DNA of 19,287 nucleotides from Kineosporiaceae bacterium. GTDB taxonomy: Bacteria > Actinomycetota > Actinomycetes > Actinomycetales > Angustibacteraceae. This document shows, piece after piece, positions 1 through 7,412 of this stretch. How positions within the stretch are numbered: the stretch's first letter is position 1; each line of letters starts with the position of its first letter. The notes below the pieces were generated by a model. It saw only the letters and a list, made by a program, of their open reading frames with translations, did not search any database and was not told the origin of the DNA. The DNA lies in NCBI GenBank assembly GCA_027345905.1, contig DAIETC010000239.1:1-19287 (forward strand), given 5' to 3'. The translations under genes and the position numbers were made by a program.

Positions 1-492
1 CCGGGGCGGGCGGTGGCCCGGCTCACCGACCTGGGCTGGGGCAGTCGGCTGCGCGGGCTGCTCGCCGACACCGCGGCTGTCGCCGACGACGCGGTTCTGC
101 AAGCGTGCACCGCGGTCCTGCGGGACTGGGGCTGGCAGCAACGTCCGGTAGGCATCGTCGTCGTGCCCTCACGCTCGCGGCCCAGCCTTGCCGCCTCGGT
201 GGCCGAAGGGTTAGGGCGGATCGGCCGGCTTCCCGTGCTGGGCGCCCTGGGTCTGGTCGACGGCGGTCCCACCGGGCAGCCCGGGGGCAACAGCGCGTTC
301 CGGCTGGCCGCGGTCTGGGAGCGCCTGGACGTCGGCCCGCAGCTCGCCGCAGCAGTGGCCTCGGCGCAAGGCCCGGTGCTCCTGGTCGACGACCTCGCCG
401 ACTCGCGCTGGACCCTCACGGTCGCGGCCCGAGCGCTGCGGCACGCAGGTGCCCGCGAGGTGCTGCCCTTCGCGCTGGCGCTCGCGGGCTGA
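1..492 (+). CDS. recQ: RecQ-family ATP-dependent DNA helicase, C-terminal part (5' end outside window)
   Basis: This is the last 163 codons of a gene that enters from the left edge; the frame is open from base 1. The visible part is not the helicase core. It is the phosphoribosyltransferase-like C-terminal domain that actinobacterial RecQ proteins of about 700 residues carry. The signature is VLLVDDLADSRWTLTVAARA (bases about 376-435), equivalent to the PRPP-loop segment of PRTases, followed by a hydrophobic end (VLPFALALAG). Upstream, the GIVVVPSRSRPSL and GGNSAFRLAAV segments also match that family as I remember it. The helicase motifs would lie upstream, so the identity rests on this domain alone. 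A stand-alone ComF-like PRTase is the alternative. The gene converges on the desaturase, with stops only 16 bp apart. Confidence 0.72.
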   Translation, partial: PGRAVARLTDLGWGSRLRGLLADTAAVADDAVLQACTAVLRDWGWQQRPVGIVVVPSRSRPSLAASVAEGLGRIGRLPVLGALGLVDGGPTGQPGGNSAFRLAAVWERLDVGPQLAAAVASAQGPVLLVDDLADSRWTLTVAARALRHAGAREVLPFALALAG

Positions 493-494
493 TC

Positions 495-518
495 AGCCGG
501 CTTGTGGATCAGCCGGCT
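495..518. terminator. Compact bidirectional hairpin between convergent recQ and desaturase genes
   Basis: A 14-bp block, GATCAGCCGGCTTG, occurs twice in direct orientation (491-504 and 507-520). Its core AGCCGGCT is self-complementary, so the two copies (495-502 and 511-518) can pair as an 8-bp stem with an 8-nt loop. The stop codons of both convergent genes fall inside the two copies (TGA at 490-492 on plus, TCA at 509-511 for minus). No T-tract follows, as is usual for high-GC actinobacterial terminators. The terminator role is inferred from position and symmetry. Confidence 0.5.
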
Positions 519-1447
519 TGGCGGGCCTGCTGCTTGTCCAGGTAGGCGGCCCGCTTCTGCTCGAACCGGGACGCTTGCTGGTCCAGGGTGCCCAGCAGCG
601 CCTGCAGGTCTTCGCGCGCCTTCTCGCCCTCGGCGTCCAGGCCCTCGAGATCCCACACCTTCCACGTCTTCAGCACCGGCGCCAGCACCTCGTCGCGGTG
701 AATGCGCAGGTCATAGATACCTGCCATGGCGATCTGCACCGAACGGCGCCCGAAGTCCTGGATGGTGTGGCCGGGCATCTGGAAGTTGGCGACGACGTCC
801 CGTACCGCCTGCAGCGTCTGGTTCGGGGCGAGGTCGAAGGCCGCCGCCAACAGGTTGCGGTAGAAGACCATGTGCAGGTTCTCGTCCTGCGCAATGCGCG
901 CCAGCATCAGCTCGCAGTAGGGATCCTCGGTGTACTTGCCGGTGTTGCGATGCGAGATCCGGGTCGCGAGCTCCTGGAACGACACGTACGCGACCGAACG
1001 CAGCATCTCGTCGTAGTCCTGGTCGAACCCACCGCCCATGTGGATCATGCGTTCGCGCTCGAGCTGCACGGGGTCGACCGCACGGGTGACCAGCAGGTAG
1101 TCCCGGATCGCCATGCCGTGCCGGCCCTCCTCGGCGGTCCAGCGGTCCACCCAGGTCCCCCAGGCGCCGTCGCGCCCGAAGGTGTCCGAGATCTCGCGGT
1201 GGTAGCTCGGCAGGTTGTCCTCGGTGAGCAGGTTGACCACCAGCGCCGTGCGCGCGGTCGGGCTCATCGGGGACTGCTCGACAGACCAGGGCTCGCCCTC
1301 GAAGATGCCGTCGTAGTCTCGGCCCTTGCTCCAGGGCACGTACTCGTGCGGGAACCACTCCTTGGCCGCCTTGACATGCCGCTCCAGCTCGCGTTCGACC
1401 ACCGGCTCAAGCTCGATGAGCAACTGCTTCTGCGTCAGCTCGTTCAC
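509..1447 (-). CDS. Acyl-ACP desaturase (ferritin-like diiron, DesA family)
   Basis: The protein has 312 residues and belongs to the soluble acyl-[acyl-carrier-protein] desaturases, the DesA1/DesA2 type of mycobacteria. These introduce a cis double bond into acyl chains using a diiron centre, reduced ferredoxin and O2. Diiron ligands are visible: E76 in LLTEDNLPSYH, E107xxH110 in AEEGRH, E159 in SFQEL and E189xxH192 in DENLH. The open frame extends much further upstream, but the start is the GTG at 1447, which is preceded by AAGGTGG at a 6-nt spacing and begins MNELTQKQLLIELEPVVE, a typical N-terminus. A palindromic operator candidate lies just upstream (1474-1487), suggesting control by a TetR-type fatty-acid regulator. 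The next gene on this strand, the aldo/keto reductase, ends 91 bp upstream and is probably a separate unit. Confidence 0.9.
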   Translation of the reverse strand: MNELTQKQLLIELEPVVERELERHVKAAKEWFPHEYVPWSKGRDYDGIFEGEPWSVEQSPMSPTARTALVVNLLTEDNLPSYHREISDTFGRDGAWGTWVDRWTAEEGRHGMAIRDYLLVTRAVDPVQLERERMIHMGGGFDQDYDEMLRSVAYVSFQELATRISHRNTGKYTEDPYCELMLARIAQDENLHMVFYRNLLAAAFDLAPNQTLQAVRDVVANFQMPGHTIQDFGRRSVQIAMAGIYDLRIHRDEVLAPVLKTWKVWDLEGLDAEGEKAREDLQALLGTLDQQASRFEQKRAAYLDKQQARQAG

Positions 1448-1455
1448 CCGAGACC

Positions 1456-1487
1456 ACCTTACGTTCGCGTAGGTTACGGTTCCGTAA
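1456..1487 (-). promoter_or_regulatory. Candidate repressor operator upstream of the desaturase
   Basis: TTACGG-TT-CCGTAA at 1474-1487 has perfect 6-bp inverted arms. It is preceded (plus-strand sense) by an imperfect second dyad, ACCTTACG and CGTAGGT at 1456-1474. The dyad centre lies about 33 bp upstream of the GTG start, so a bound protein would cover the promoter or early leader. TetR-family lipid regulators such as mycobacterial MadR act on desaturase genes through palindromes of this general look, but I cannot verify a match to a specific consensus. Confidence 0.5.
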
Positions 1488-1538
1488 GTTATTCTGCCCT
1501 GTCCGGCGCCGCAGCGCCAGGCCGGGCGTGGCGCCGCC

Positions 1539-2573
<1,035 letters not shown>

Positions 2574-2610
2574 GGCAGTGATTGTGCCGGGTGAGCGGGC
2601 CGGGACGCAC

Positions 2611-2642
2611 ATCTGGGCCCCAGCACAGGCTGGGGCCCAGAT
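2611..2642 (-). terminator. Perfect 14-bp stem-loop after the cold-shock gene
   Basis: Arms ATCTGGGCCCCAGC (2611-2624) and GCTGGGGCCCAGAT (2629-2642) are perfect inverted repeats around a 4-nt loop. The hairpin starts 13 nt after the stop of the minus-strand cold-shock gene and ends 37 nt before the aldo/keto reductase start. It lacks a U-tract, as is common in high-GC genomes. It most likely terminates or stabilises the very abundant cold-shock mRNA and insulates the reductase. Confidence 0.8.
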
Positions 2643-2655
2643 GCTTGCTCACGCC

Positions 2656-2859
2656 TCAGAGCGGGACGACGTTCTCCGCCTGCGGGCCCTTGGGCCCCTG
2701 CGTGATCTCGAACTCGACTCGCTGGTTCTCGTCGAGCGAACGGTAGCCCTGACTCTGGATCGCCGAGTAGTGCACGAACACGTCCGCGCCGCCACCGTCC
2801 TGGGCGATGAAACCGAAACCCTTCTCGGCGTTGAACCACTTCACAGAACCCTGCGCCAT
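2656..2859 (-). CDS. Cold-shock protein, CspA family
   Basis: A 67-residue single cold-shock domain, the normal family length. It begins MAQGSVKWFNAEKGFGFIAQ, with RNP1 (KGFGFI, residues 13-18) and RNP2 (VFVHY, residues 27-31), and ends with the conserved acidic/proline segment GPKGPQAENVVPL. Such proteins bind single-stranded RNA and DNA and act as RNA chaperones in cold shock or growth. The start at ATG 2859 is supported by GGAGGAG about 6 nt upstream; the longer open frame upstream is leader. The gene stands alone, with a strong hairpin immediately downstream and a 276-bp upstream gap that includes a further inverted repeat (2964-3003). I cannot tell which CspA paralogue it is or whether it is cold-inducible. 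Confidence 0.95.
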   Translation of the reverse strand: MAQGSVKWFNAEKGFGFIAQDGGGADVFVHYSAIQSQGYRSLDENQRVEFEITQGPKGPQAENVVPL

Positions 2860-2963
2860 GCCGTCTCCTCCAGGGGACGTCCTGCGGCCGACACCGTGCC
2901 GACCTGGTGTGCGGTCATGCATCCCACGTTGGAGGCCGGCCCTGACGAGCGGAGCCTGTGATC

Positions 2964-3003
2964 ACCGCAGACCCATGCCGGATCCGCCGACAGCGTCTGC
3001 GGT
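2964..3003. repeat. 9-bp inverted repeat in the serA-csp gap
   Basis: ACCGCAGAC (2964-2972) and GTCTGCGGT (2995-3003) are perfect inverted arms around a 22-nt loop, which itself contains the palindrome CGGATCCG. The element lies 105-144 bp upstream of the cold-shock start and about 130 bp past the serA stop. It could be a terminator for serA or a structure in a long cold-shock leader. Nothing else coding is seen in 2860-3135. Confidence 0.4.
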
Positions 3004-3135
3004 CAACGCAAGAGAACACTGAACTGCAGCGCGACCAGTATGCCATCCAGAGGCGCTGGGAAAGACCGCACGGCGGGCGAATTCGCAGGTTCATCTGCGC
3101 GTCGCACGAACGTCACCGGCGCGTCGCCACGCCGC

Positions 3136-4332
3136 TCAGGACAGGATGCGCAGCCGGATTGTCTCGGGCAGCTGCTCGATCCGCTGCAGGATCGCCGGGG
3201 TGTAGTCCGCATCGACGTCGGTCACCAGGTAGCCGATGTCTCCGCGGGTGCTGAGGGACTGTCCCTCGACGTTGACACCGTGCTCGGCGAACAGCGCGTT
3301 GACCTGCGCGAGCACGCCGGGCACGTTGCGGTGCACGTGGACCAGGCGGTGCCCGGCCCCGAGCGGTCCGGGCCCGATGGTCGGGAAGTTCACCGACATC
3401 GAGGTCGACCCGCCCTCGATGTAGGCGCGCAGCTTGCCGGCGACGAAGCGACCGATGTCCTGCTGAGCCTCCTCGGTGCTGCCGCCGACGTGCGGGGTGA
3501 GGATGACGTTGGACAGCCCGCGCAGCTCGGAGGTGAACGTCTCGCCCTGCCGCTTGGGCTCGACCGGGAAGACGTCGATGGCCGCCCCAGCGACGTGCCC
3601 GGACTCGATGTGCCGGCGCAAGGCCACGTGGTCGACCACGAACCCACGCGACATGTTCATGAACATGGAGCGCGGCCGCATCGCGGCAAACTCGTTCTCC
3701 CCGAACAGGTCCACGTTGCCCGGGCGCCCGTCGACATGCAATGAGACCACTTCGACCGTGCCAAGCAGCTCGGCCATGCTGCCGCATCGCTGGGCGTTGC
3801 CCAGCGCCAACTTGTCCTCGGTGTCATAGAAGTAGACCAGCATGCCCAACGACTCGGCCAGCACCGACAGCTGCGAGCCGATGTTGCCGTAGCCGATGAT
3901 GCCGAGGCTGCGCCCGCGCACCTCGTGCGAACCCTTGGCGGACTTGTCCCACACACCCGCGTGCATGGCGGCGTTCTTCTCCATCAGCCGTCGCGCCAGG
4001 GCGATGATCGACCCGATGGTGACCTCGACGACGCTGCGCGTGTTGGAGTACGGCGCGTTGAACACCGCGACCCCTCGACTGGTGGTCGCGGGCAGGTCGA
4101 TCTGGTTGGTGCCGATGCAGAAGGCGCCGATCGCCTGCAGCCGCGACGCGGCGCTCAGTACCTTGTCGGTGATGAAGGTGGTCGACCGGATACCCAGCAG
4201 GTCGACGCCCTCGATGCGTTCGACCAGGTCCGCCTCGCCGAGCGCCTGCCCGACTGTCTCGACCTCGTAGCCGCTGGCGCGCAACAGCTCGGCCGCGTCG
4301 GGGTGGATGTTCTCCAGCAGCAGCGCCTTCAT
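3136..4332 (-). CDS. serA: D-3-phosphoglycerate dehydrogenase (SerA) with C-terminal ACT domain
   Basis: A 398-residue protein catalysing NAD-dependent oxidation of 3-phosphoglycerate to 3-phosphohydroxypyruvate, the first step of serine synthesis. The Rossmann motif GIIGYGNIG spans residues 144-152. The catalytic residues are R229 (NMSRG), E258 (DVFPVEP) and H281 (TPHVGGSTEEAQ). An ACT domain fills residues about 329-398 and would sense L-serine. The length and lack of the extra ASB domain make it the shorter E. coli-like type (about 410 residues), not the about 530-residue form typical of mycobacteria. The start is ATG 4332, with AGGGGA 8-9 nt upstream; the in-frame ATG at 4350 precedes that site and is rejected. 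It diverges from the next gene across about 100 bp. Confidence 0.93.
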   Translation of the reverse strand: MKALLLENIHPDAAELLRASGYEVETVGQALGEADLVERIEGVDLLGIRSTTFITDKVLSAASRLQAIGAFCIGTNQIDLPATTSRGVAVFNAPYSNTRSVVEVTIGSIIALARRLMEKNAAMHAGVWDKSAKGSHEVRGRSLGIIGYGNIGSQLSVLAESLGMLVYFYDTEDKLALGNAQRCGSMAELLGTVEVVSLHVDGRPGNVDLFGENEFAAMRPRSMFMNMSRGFVVDHVALRRHIESGHVAGAAIDVFPVEPKRQGETFTSELRGLSNVILTPHVGGSTEEAQQDIGRFVAGKLRAYIEGGSTSMSVNFPTIGPGPLGAGHRLVHVHRNVPGVLAQVNALFAEHGVNVEGQSLSTRGDIGYLVTDVDADYTPAILQRIEQLPETIRLRILS

Positions 4333-4421
4333 CTGATCGGTCCCCTTCATCGCTCGGCTGGTTCGGTGTCAACCCTACGAGCAGGTGGCGCTCGGCAAGA
4401 CGGCGCCCTGCCCCTTCGCCG

Positions 4422-4427
4422 TACCCT
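4422..4427 (+). promoter_or_regulatory. Candidate -10 element (TACCCT) for the spermidine-synthase-like gene
   Basis: TACCCT ends 6 nt before the GTG at 4434, so transcription would begin at or next to the start codon, giving a leaderless mRNA. No convincing -35 is seen. The placement supports GTG 4434 as the start. Confidence 0.35.
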
Positions 4428-4433
4428 CGGGGC

Positions 4434-5249
4434 GTGGACGACGGCCGCGCGGGCGCACCCACAGCGGGCGCACCCACAGCAGGCACACCCACCGCAGGCA
4501 CACCCACCGTGGTGCCCGACCGCACCGACCCACGGGGCCTGACGATGATGGTGGGCGGGGTGCCGAGCAGCTACGTCCACCTGAGCGATCCGCTCCGGCT
4601 GGAGTTCGAGTACGTGCGCTGGGCCGGTGACCTGATCGACGTCCTACGACCCACAGGCGAGCCGCTGCACACGGTGCACGTCGGTGGTGCCGGCTGCACG
4701 CTGGCGAGGTACGTCGCCGCGACCCGGCCCCGCTCGCGCCAGGTGGTGCTCGAGAGCGACCCCGAGGTGATCTCGGTTGCGCGAGCCGCGTTCGGGTACA
4801 GCCGGCGCAGCGGCTTTCGGCTGCGCGAGGCCGACGGGCTCGCCGGGCTCGGCGCCCTGCCCGACGGGGCCTTCGACCTGCTGATCCGCGACGCGTTCGT
4901 CGGCGAGACCACTCCCCCGCACCTGCAGTCGAGAGCCTTCGTCACGGCGGCGGCGCGGGTCCTAGCCGGCGACGGCGTCTACCTGGCCAACATCGCCGAC
5001 CGCCCCGGCCTCGGTCTGGCGCGGCGCGAGGTGGCCACGGCGTCCGGGCTCTTCGAGTACGTGGCTCTCGTCGGTGAGACCCAGCACCTGCGTGGGCGGC
5101 GCTACGGGAACGTCCTGCTCATCGCCTCGCGCCAGCCTCTGCCGCTCGGCGCGCTGACTCGACGGGTGGTATCTGGGCCGGTGCCGGCCCGGGTGGTGCC
5201 GCCGGTGGACGTCCGCGCGCTGTGCGCCGGCGCCGCGCCCTTTAGCTGA
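4434..5249 (+). CDS. Spermidine synthase-like protein (SAM-methyltransferase fold)
   Basis: A 271-residue protein of the spermidine synthase / SpeE-like superfamily that is common in actinobacteria. The nucleotide-cofactor glycine motif VHVGGAGCT lies at residues 81-89. An acidic end of the next strand follows (VVLESDPEVISVAR, about 104-116), then a DLLIRDAFVGETTPPHL segment (148-164) at the place of the catalytic Asp region. The lead-in VPSSYVHLSDPLRLEFEYVR is typical of the family. Aminopropyltransferase activity is not assured, since many actinobacterial members lack a partner SpeD and their substrates are unknown; none is seen nearby. The GTG start at 4434 has no ribosome-binding site but fits a leaderless transcript. 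ATG 4545 or 4548 would drop the repeat-rich N-terminus but also cut family-like residues. It converges on prcA across a repeat-filled gap. Confidence 0.75.
   Translation: MDDGRAGAPTAGAPTAGTPTAGTPTVVPDRTDPRGLTMMVGGVPSSYVHLSDPLRLEFEYVRWAGDLIDVLRPTGEPLHTVHVGGAGCTLARYVAATRPRSRQVVLESDPEVISVARAAFGYSRRSGFRLREADGLAGLGALPDGAFDLLIRDAFVGETTPPHLQSRAFVTAAARVLAGDGVYLANIADRPGLGLARREVATASGLFEYVALVGETQHLRGRRYGNVLLIASRQPLPLGALTRRVVSGPVPARVVPPVDVRALCAGAAPFS
4449..4508 (+). repeat. Four 15-bp tandem repeats in the N-terminal coding region
   Basis: Four in-frame 15-bp units encode AGAPT, AGAPT, AGTPT, AGTPT (residues 6-25 of the spermidine-synthase-like protein). The units differ at a few third and first positions. 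The stretch is Ala/Gly/Pro/Thr-rich and probably disordered. Copy number could vary between strains. Confidence 0.8.
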
Positions 5250-5270
5250 GTCTGCCGGCCACCACCTCGC

Positions 5271-5423
5271 CCACCACCTCGGCCACTGGGGCACCCTGCG
5301 GCCACCACCCGGCCACTGGGGCACCCTGCGCCCACCACCTCGGCCACTGGGGCACCCTGCGGCCACCACCCGGCCACTGGGGCACCCTGCGGCCACCACC
5401 TCGGCCACTGGGGCACCCTGCGG
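5271..5423. repeat. Five tandem repeats alternating 31 and 30 bp
   Basis: Units begin at 5271 (31 bp), 5302 (30), 5332 (31), 5363 (30) and 5393 (31), and a degenerate sixth unit starts at 5424. Odd units read CCACCACCTCGGCC and even units CCACCACCCGGCC at the front; all share CACTGGGGCACCCTGCG behind. The alternation makes a 61-bp higher-order period, indicating duplication of a two-unit block. A partial copy also sits at 5259-5269. Because unit length is not a multiple of three, coding is unlikely. The array fills the first half of the 357-bp gap between two convergent genes. Confidence 0.9.
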
Positions 5424-5455
5424 CCACCACAAGGCCGCGGGGGCACCCAGTGGCC
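5403..5455. terminator. Long nested hairpin at the end of the tandem array
   Basis: Outer arms GGCCACTGGG (5403-5412) and CCCAGTGGCC (5446-5455) pair perfectly. Inner arms GCGGCC (5420-5425) and GGCCGC (5433-5438) close a 7-nt loop, with CCC/GGG pairs between the two stems. The outer left arm belongs to the last regular repeat unit and the right arm to the degenerate sixth unit. It sits between the convergent spermidine-synthase-like and prcA genes, so a bidirectional terminator is the simplest reading, without a U-tract. Confidence 0.6.
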
Positions 5456-5516
5456 ACGCTGTGTGGCAGTGGTGCGCCCCAGGCTGGAGACCGGTACTGC
5501 CTGGCCGGTGGCCTCA

Positions 5517-5600
5517 GGCGGGTACCGCCAGATCGGCGGCGGCCATCCGGCGGGTACCGCCAGATCGGCGGCGGCCATCCGGCGGGTACCGCCAGATGGG
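5517..5600. repeat. 32-bp direct repeat, 2.6 copies, next to the prcA 3' end
   Basis: Two identical 32-bp units (5517-5548 and 5549-5580) and the first 17 bp of a third, exact before it diverges (5581-5600). Each unit starts with the near-palindrome GGCGGGTACCGCC, followed by AGATCGGCGG. The array ends 7 bp before the prcA stop codon. It has no visible relation to the 30/31-bp array upstream. It may lie in the 3' untranslated part of the prcBA message. Confidence 0.85.
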
Positions 5601-5606
5601 TGGGCG

Positions 5607-6383
5607 TCAGGCGGGCGGGTCCTCGCCTACCGTGTCGTGGCTGCCGGGACGCGCGTCGTCGACGTGCGGGACGTCGTCGGTGGGGTCGCTCGGGCTCAGC
5701 AGGCGCTCGACCAGCGGGCCGGCGATGCGCCGAAACAGGCGCCGCTCACGCTGGCGGTCGAGCACCGCGACCTCGAGCTGGTCGGGGCCGAGGGCGCGAG
5801 GTTCACCACCGACGGGGTCTTGAGCGAGGACTTCGACGGCGAGCGCCAGCGCCTGCGCCAGGGTCAGACCCGGGCGCCAGCGCTCGGTGAGCGCGGTCGT
5901 GATGGACTCGGCCTGCCCACCCATCGCGACGAACCCGCGCTCGTCGTCCACCGAGCCGTCGTACGTCAGGCGGTAGATCTGGTCCAGCTCGGACGACGTC
6001 CCCACCTCGGCGACGACAATCTCGACCTCGTAGGGCTTGGACTCCTGGGTGAAGACGGTCCCGAGCGTCTGTGCGTAGGCGTTGGCCAGGCCCCGGGCCG
6101 TGACGTCGCTACGGTCGTAGGAGTACCCGCGCAGGTCGGCGTACCGCACGCCGGCGACTCTCAGGTTCTCGAACTCGTTGTACTTGCCGACCGCGGCGAA
6201 GGCGATCCGGTCGTAGATCTCGCTGATCTTGTGCAGCGCGCGCGAGGGGTTCTCGGCGACGAAGGCGATGCCGCCGTCGTACGCCAGCACCACGACCGAG
6301 CGACCGCGCGCGATCCCCTTGCGGGCGTAGTCCGCCCGGTCCTTCATCAGCTGCTCGGGCGAGACGTAGAACGGCATGTTCAT
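5607..6383 (-). CDS. prcA: Proteasome alpha subunit PrcA
   Basis: A 258-residue 20S proteasome alpha subunit. The heptameric alpha rings cap the core and gate entry to the catalytic chamber. Family landmarks are PFYVSPEQLMKDRADYARKGIARGRSVV at the N-terminus, GGIAFVAENPSRALHKISEIYDRIAFAAVGKYNEFENLR, the substrate-channel region around RGYSYDRSDVTARGLANAYAQTLGTVFTQESKPYEVE, and FVAMGG. A variable acidic tail of about 30 residues (ending GEDPPA) follows, as in other actinobacteria. ATG 6383 is chosen because GGAGGG lies 7 nt upstream and its ATGA overlaps the prcB stop by 4 bp, implying translational coupling. ATG 6377 (MPFY) is a close alternative. The PafA gene often found after prcA is absent here; the downstream neighbour is convergent. 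Confidence 0.97.
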   Translation of the reverse strand: MNMPFYVSPEQLMKDRADYARKGIARGRSVVVLAYDGGIAFVAENPSRALHKISEIYDRIAFAAVGKYNEFENLRVAGVRYADLRGYSYDRSDVTARGLANAYAQTLGTVFTQESKPYEVEIVVAEVGTSSELDQIYRLTYDGSVDDERGFVAMGGQAESITTALTERWRPGLTLAQALALAVEVLAQDPVGGEPRALGPDQLEVAVLDRQRERRLFRRIAGPLVERLLSPSDPTDDVPHVDDARPGSHDTVGEDPPA

Positions 6384-7237
6384 GGCGTGCCCTCCCGCAC
6401 CGGCCCGGGCGTGGCGCCGCCTGGGTCAACACGACGCCCCTGGACGACGGCGTCGACCACCCCCTGCATGGTGGCCTCGTCGACCCGTCGGTAGCCCTCG
6501 GCGTCGACGACTCCGACGACCGGGTAGATGCGCCGGTCCAGGTCCGGTCCACCTGTCGCGGAGTCGTCGTCGGCAGCGTCGTACAGCGCCTCGACGGCCG
6601 TGCGCACCGCACCCGCGGCGTCCAACCCCGGGCGCCACAGCTTCTTCAGCGAGCCCCGGGCGAACAGCGACCCGGACCCGACGCTGTGGTGGTGGCGTTC
6701 GGCATAGCAGCCCCCGGTGACGTCGTAGCTGTAGATGCGCCCCTGCCCCGTGTCGACGTCGTAACCGGCGAACAGCGGCACCACGGCAAGGCCCTGCATG
6801 GCCATGCCCAGGTTGCCGCGGATCATGGTGGCCAGCCGGTTCGCCTTGCCCTCCAGCGAGAGCAGGGTCCCCTCGATCTTCTCGTAGTGCTCGAGCTCGA
6901 CCTGGAACAGCTTGACCAGCTCGATCGCCAGGCCCGCCGCGCCGGCGATGCCGACGCAGGAGTACTCGTCGGTCCCGAAGACCTTCTCGATCTCCCGATG
7001 GGCGATCATGCTGCCCATCGTGGCGCGCCGGTCGCCGGCCATGACCGCGCCGCCGGCGAACTCGACGGCCACGATCGTCGTCCCGTGGGGGGCCTCGGGC
7101 ACCATGCCGGGCGGAAGGGCGCGCCCACTTGGCAGCAGGTGAGGGTCGTGGGCGGACAGGAAGTCGGCGAAGGACGCCTGCCCGGGGACCAGGTAGGCGC
7201 GAGGAAGGCGGCCGCTCGGCCCGAGACTGTCGCTCAC
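6380..7237 (-). CDS. prcB: Proteasome beta subunit PrcB
   Basis: A 285-residue precursor of the catalytic beta subunit. A propeptide of 52 residues (containing ASFADFLSAHDPHLLP) precedes the autocleavage site HG|TTIVAVEF, so mature Thr53 is the N-terminal nucleophile. MAGDRRATMG, VFGTDEYSCVGIAGAAGLAIELVKLFQVELEHYEKIEG, GKANRLATMIRGNLGMAMQGLAVVPLFAGYD and YDAADDDSATGGPDL are all conserved. The open frame continues far upstream without a family match. GTG 7237 (MSDSLGPSG) is chosen because a TAGGGT -10 element ends 7 nt before it, fitting a leaderless start; GTG 7243 and ATG 7261 are alternatives. In most actinobacteria pup lies directly upstream; here a plus-strand gene block intervenes, so prcBA must be transcribed separately from pup. 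Confidence 0.96.
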   Translation of the reverse strand: MSDSLGPSGRLPRAYLVPGQASFADFLSAHDPHLLPSGRALPPGMVPEAPHGTTIVAVEFAGGAVMAGDRRATMGSMIAHREIEKVFGTDEYSCVGIAGAAGLAIELVKLFQVELEHYEKIEGTLLSLEGKANRLATMIRGNLGMAMQGLAVVPLFAGYDVDTGQGRIYSYDVTGGCYAERHHHSVGSGSLFARGSLKKLWRPGLDAAGAVRTAVEALYDAADDDSATGGPDLDRRIYPVVGVVDAEGYRRVDEATMQGVVDAVVQGRRVDPGGATPGPVREGTP

Positions 7238-7244
7238 TCTCACG

Positions 7245-7250
7245 ACCCTA
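7245..7250 (-). promoter_or_regulatory. Candidate -10 (TAGGGT) for leaderless prcBA
   Basis: On the minus strand TAGGGT is followed by 7 nt and then the GTG of prcB, so +1 would be at the start codon. No clear -35 is seen. There is no good ribosome-binding site for this GTG, which fits a leaderless message. Confidence 0.45.
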
Positions 7251-7412
7251 CTCGGGGACATCGGGGTCACACGGCCTGGCTTTGGGAGCACGGCGACCCG
7301 AACATTCCCCCGGGCGGCCAGCACACCGGCCACGGCAGGCGTGCCCCCCAGCCAGCTAGATGGCCTATGGTCGAGCTCCGACGGCTCTGAAGCGACACCG
7401 AGGGCGGTGCTC

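Noticed and set aside
5271..5423. CRISPR array
   Set aside because: The units are contiguous with no unique spacers, and no cas gene is present.
5102..5578. Minus-strand frames across the tandem repeats (QGAPVAGWWPQGAP-like)
   Set aside because: Alternating 31- and 30-bp units shift frame at every second unit, no start signal is present, and the peptide is only a translation of the repeat.
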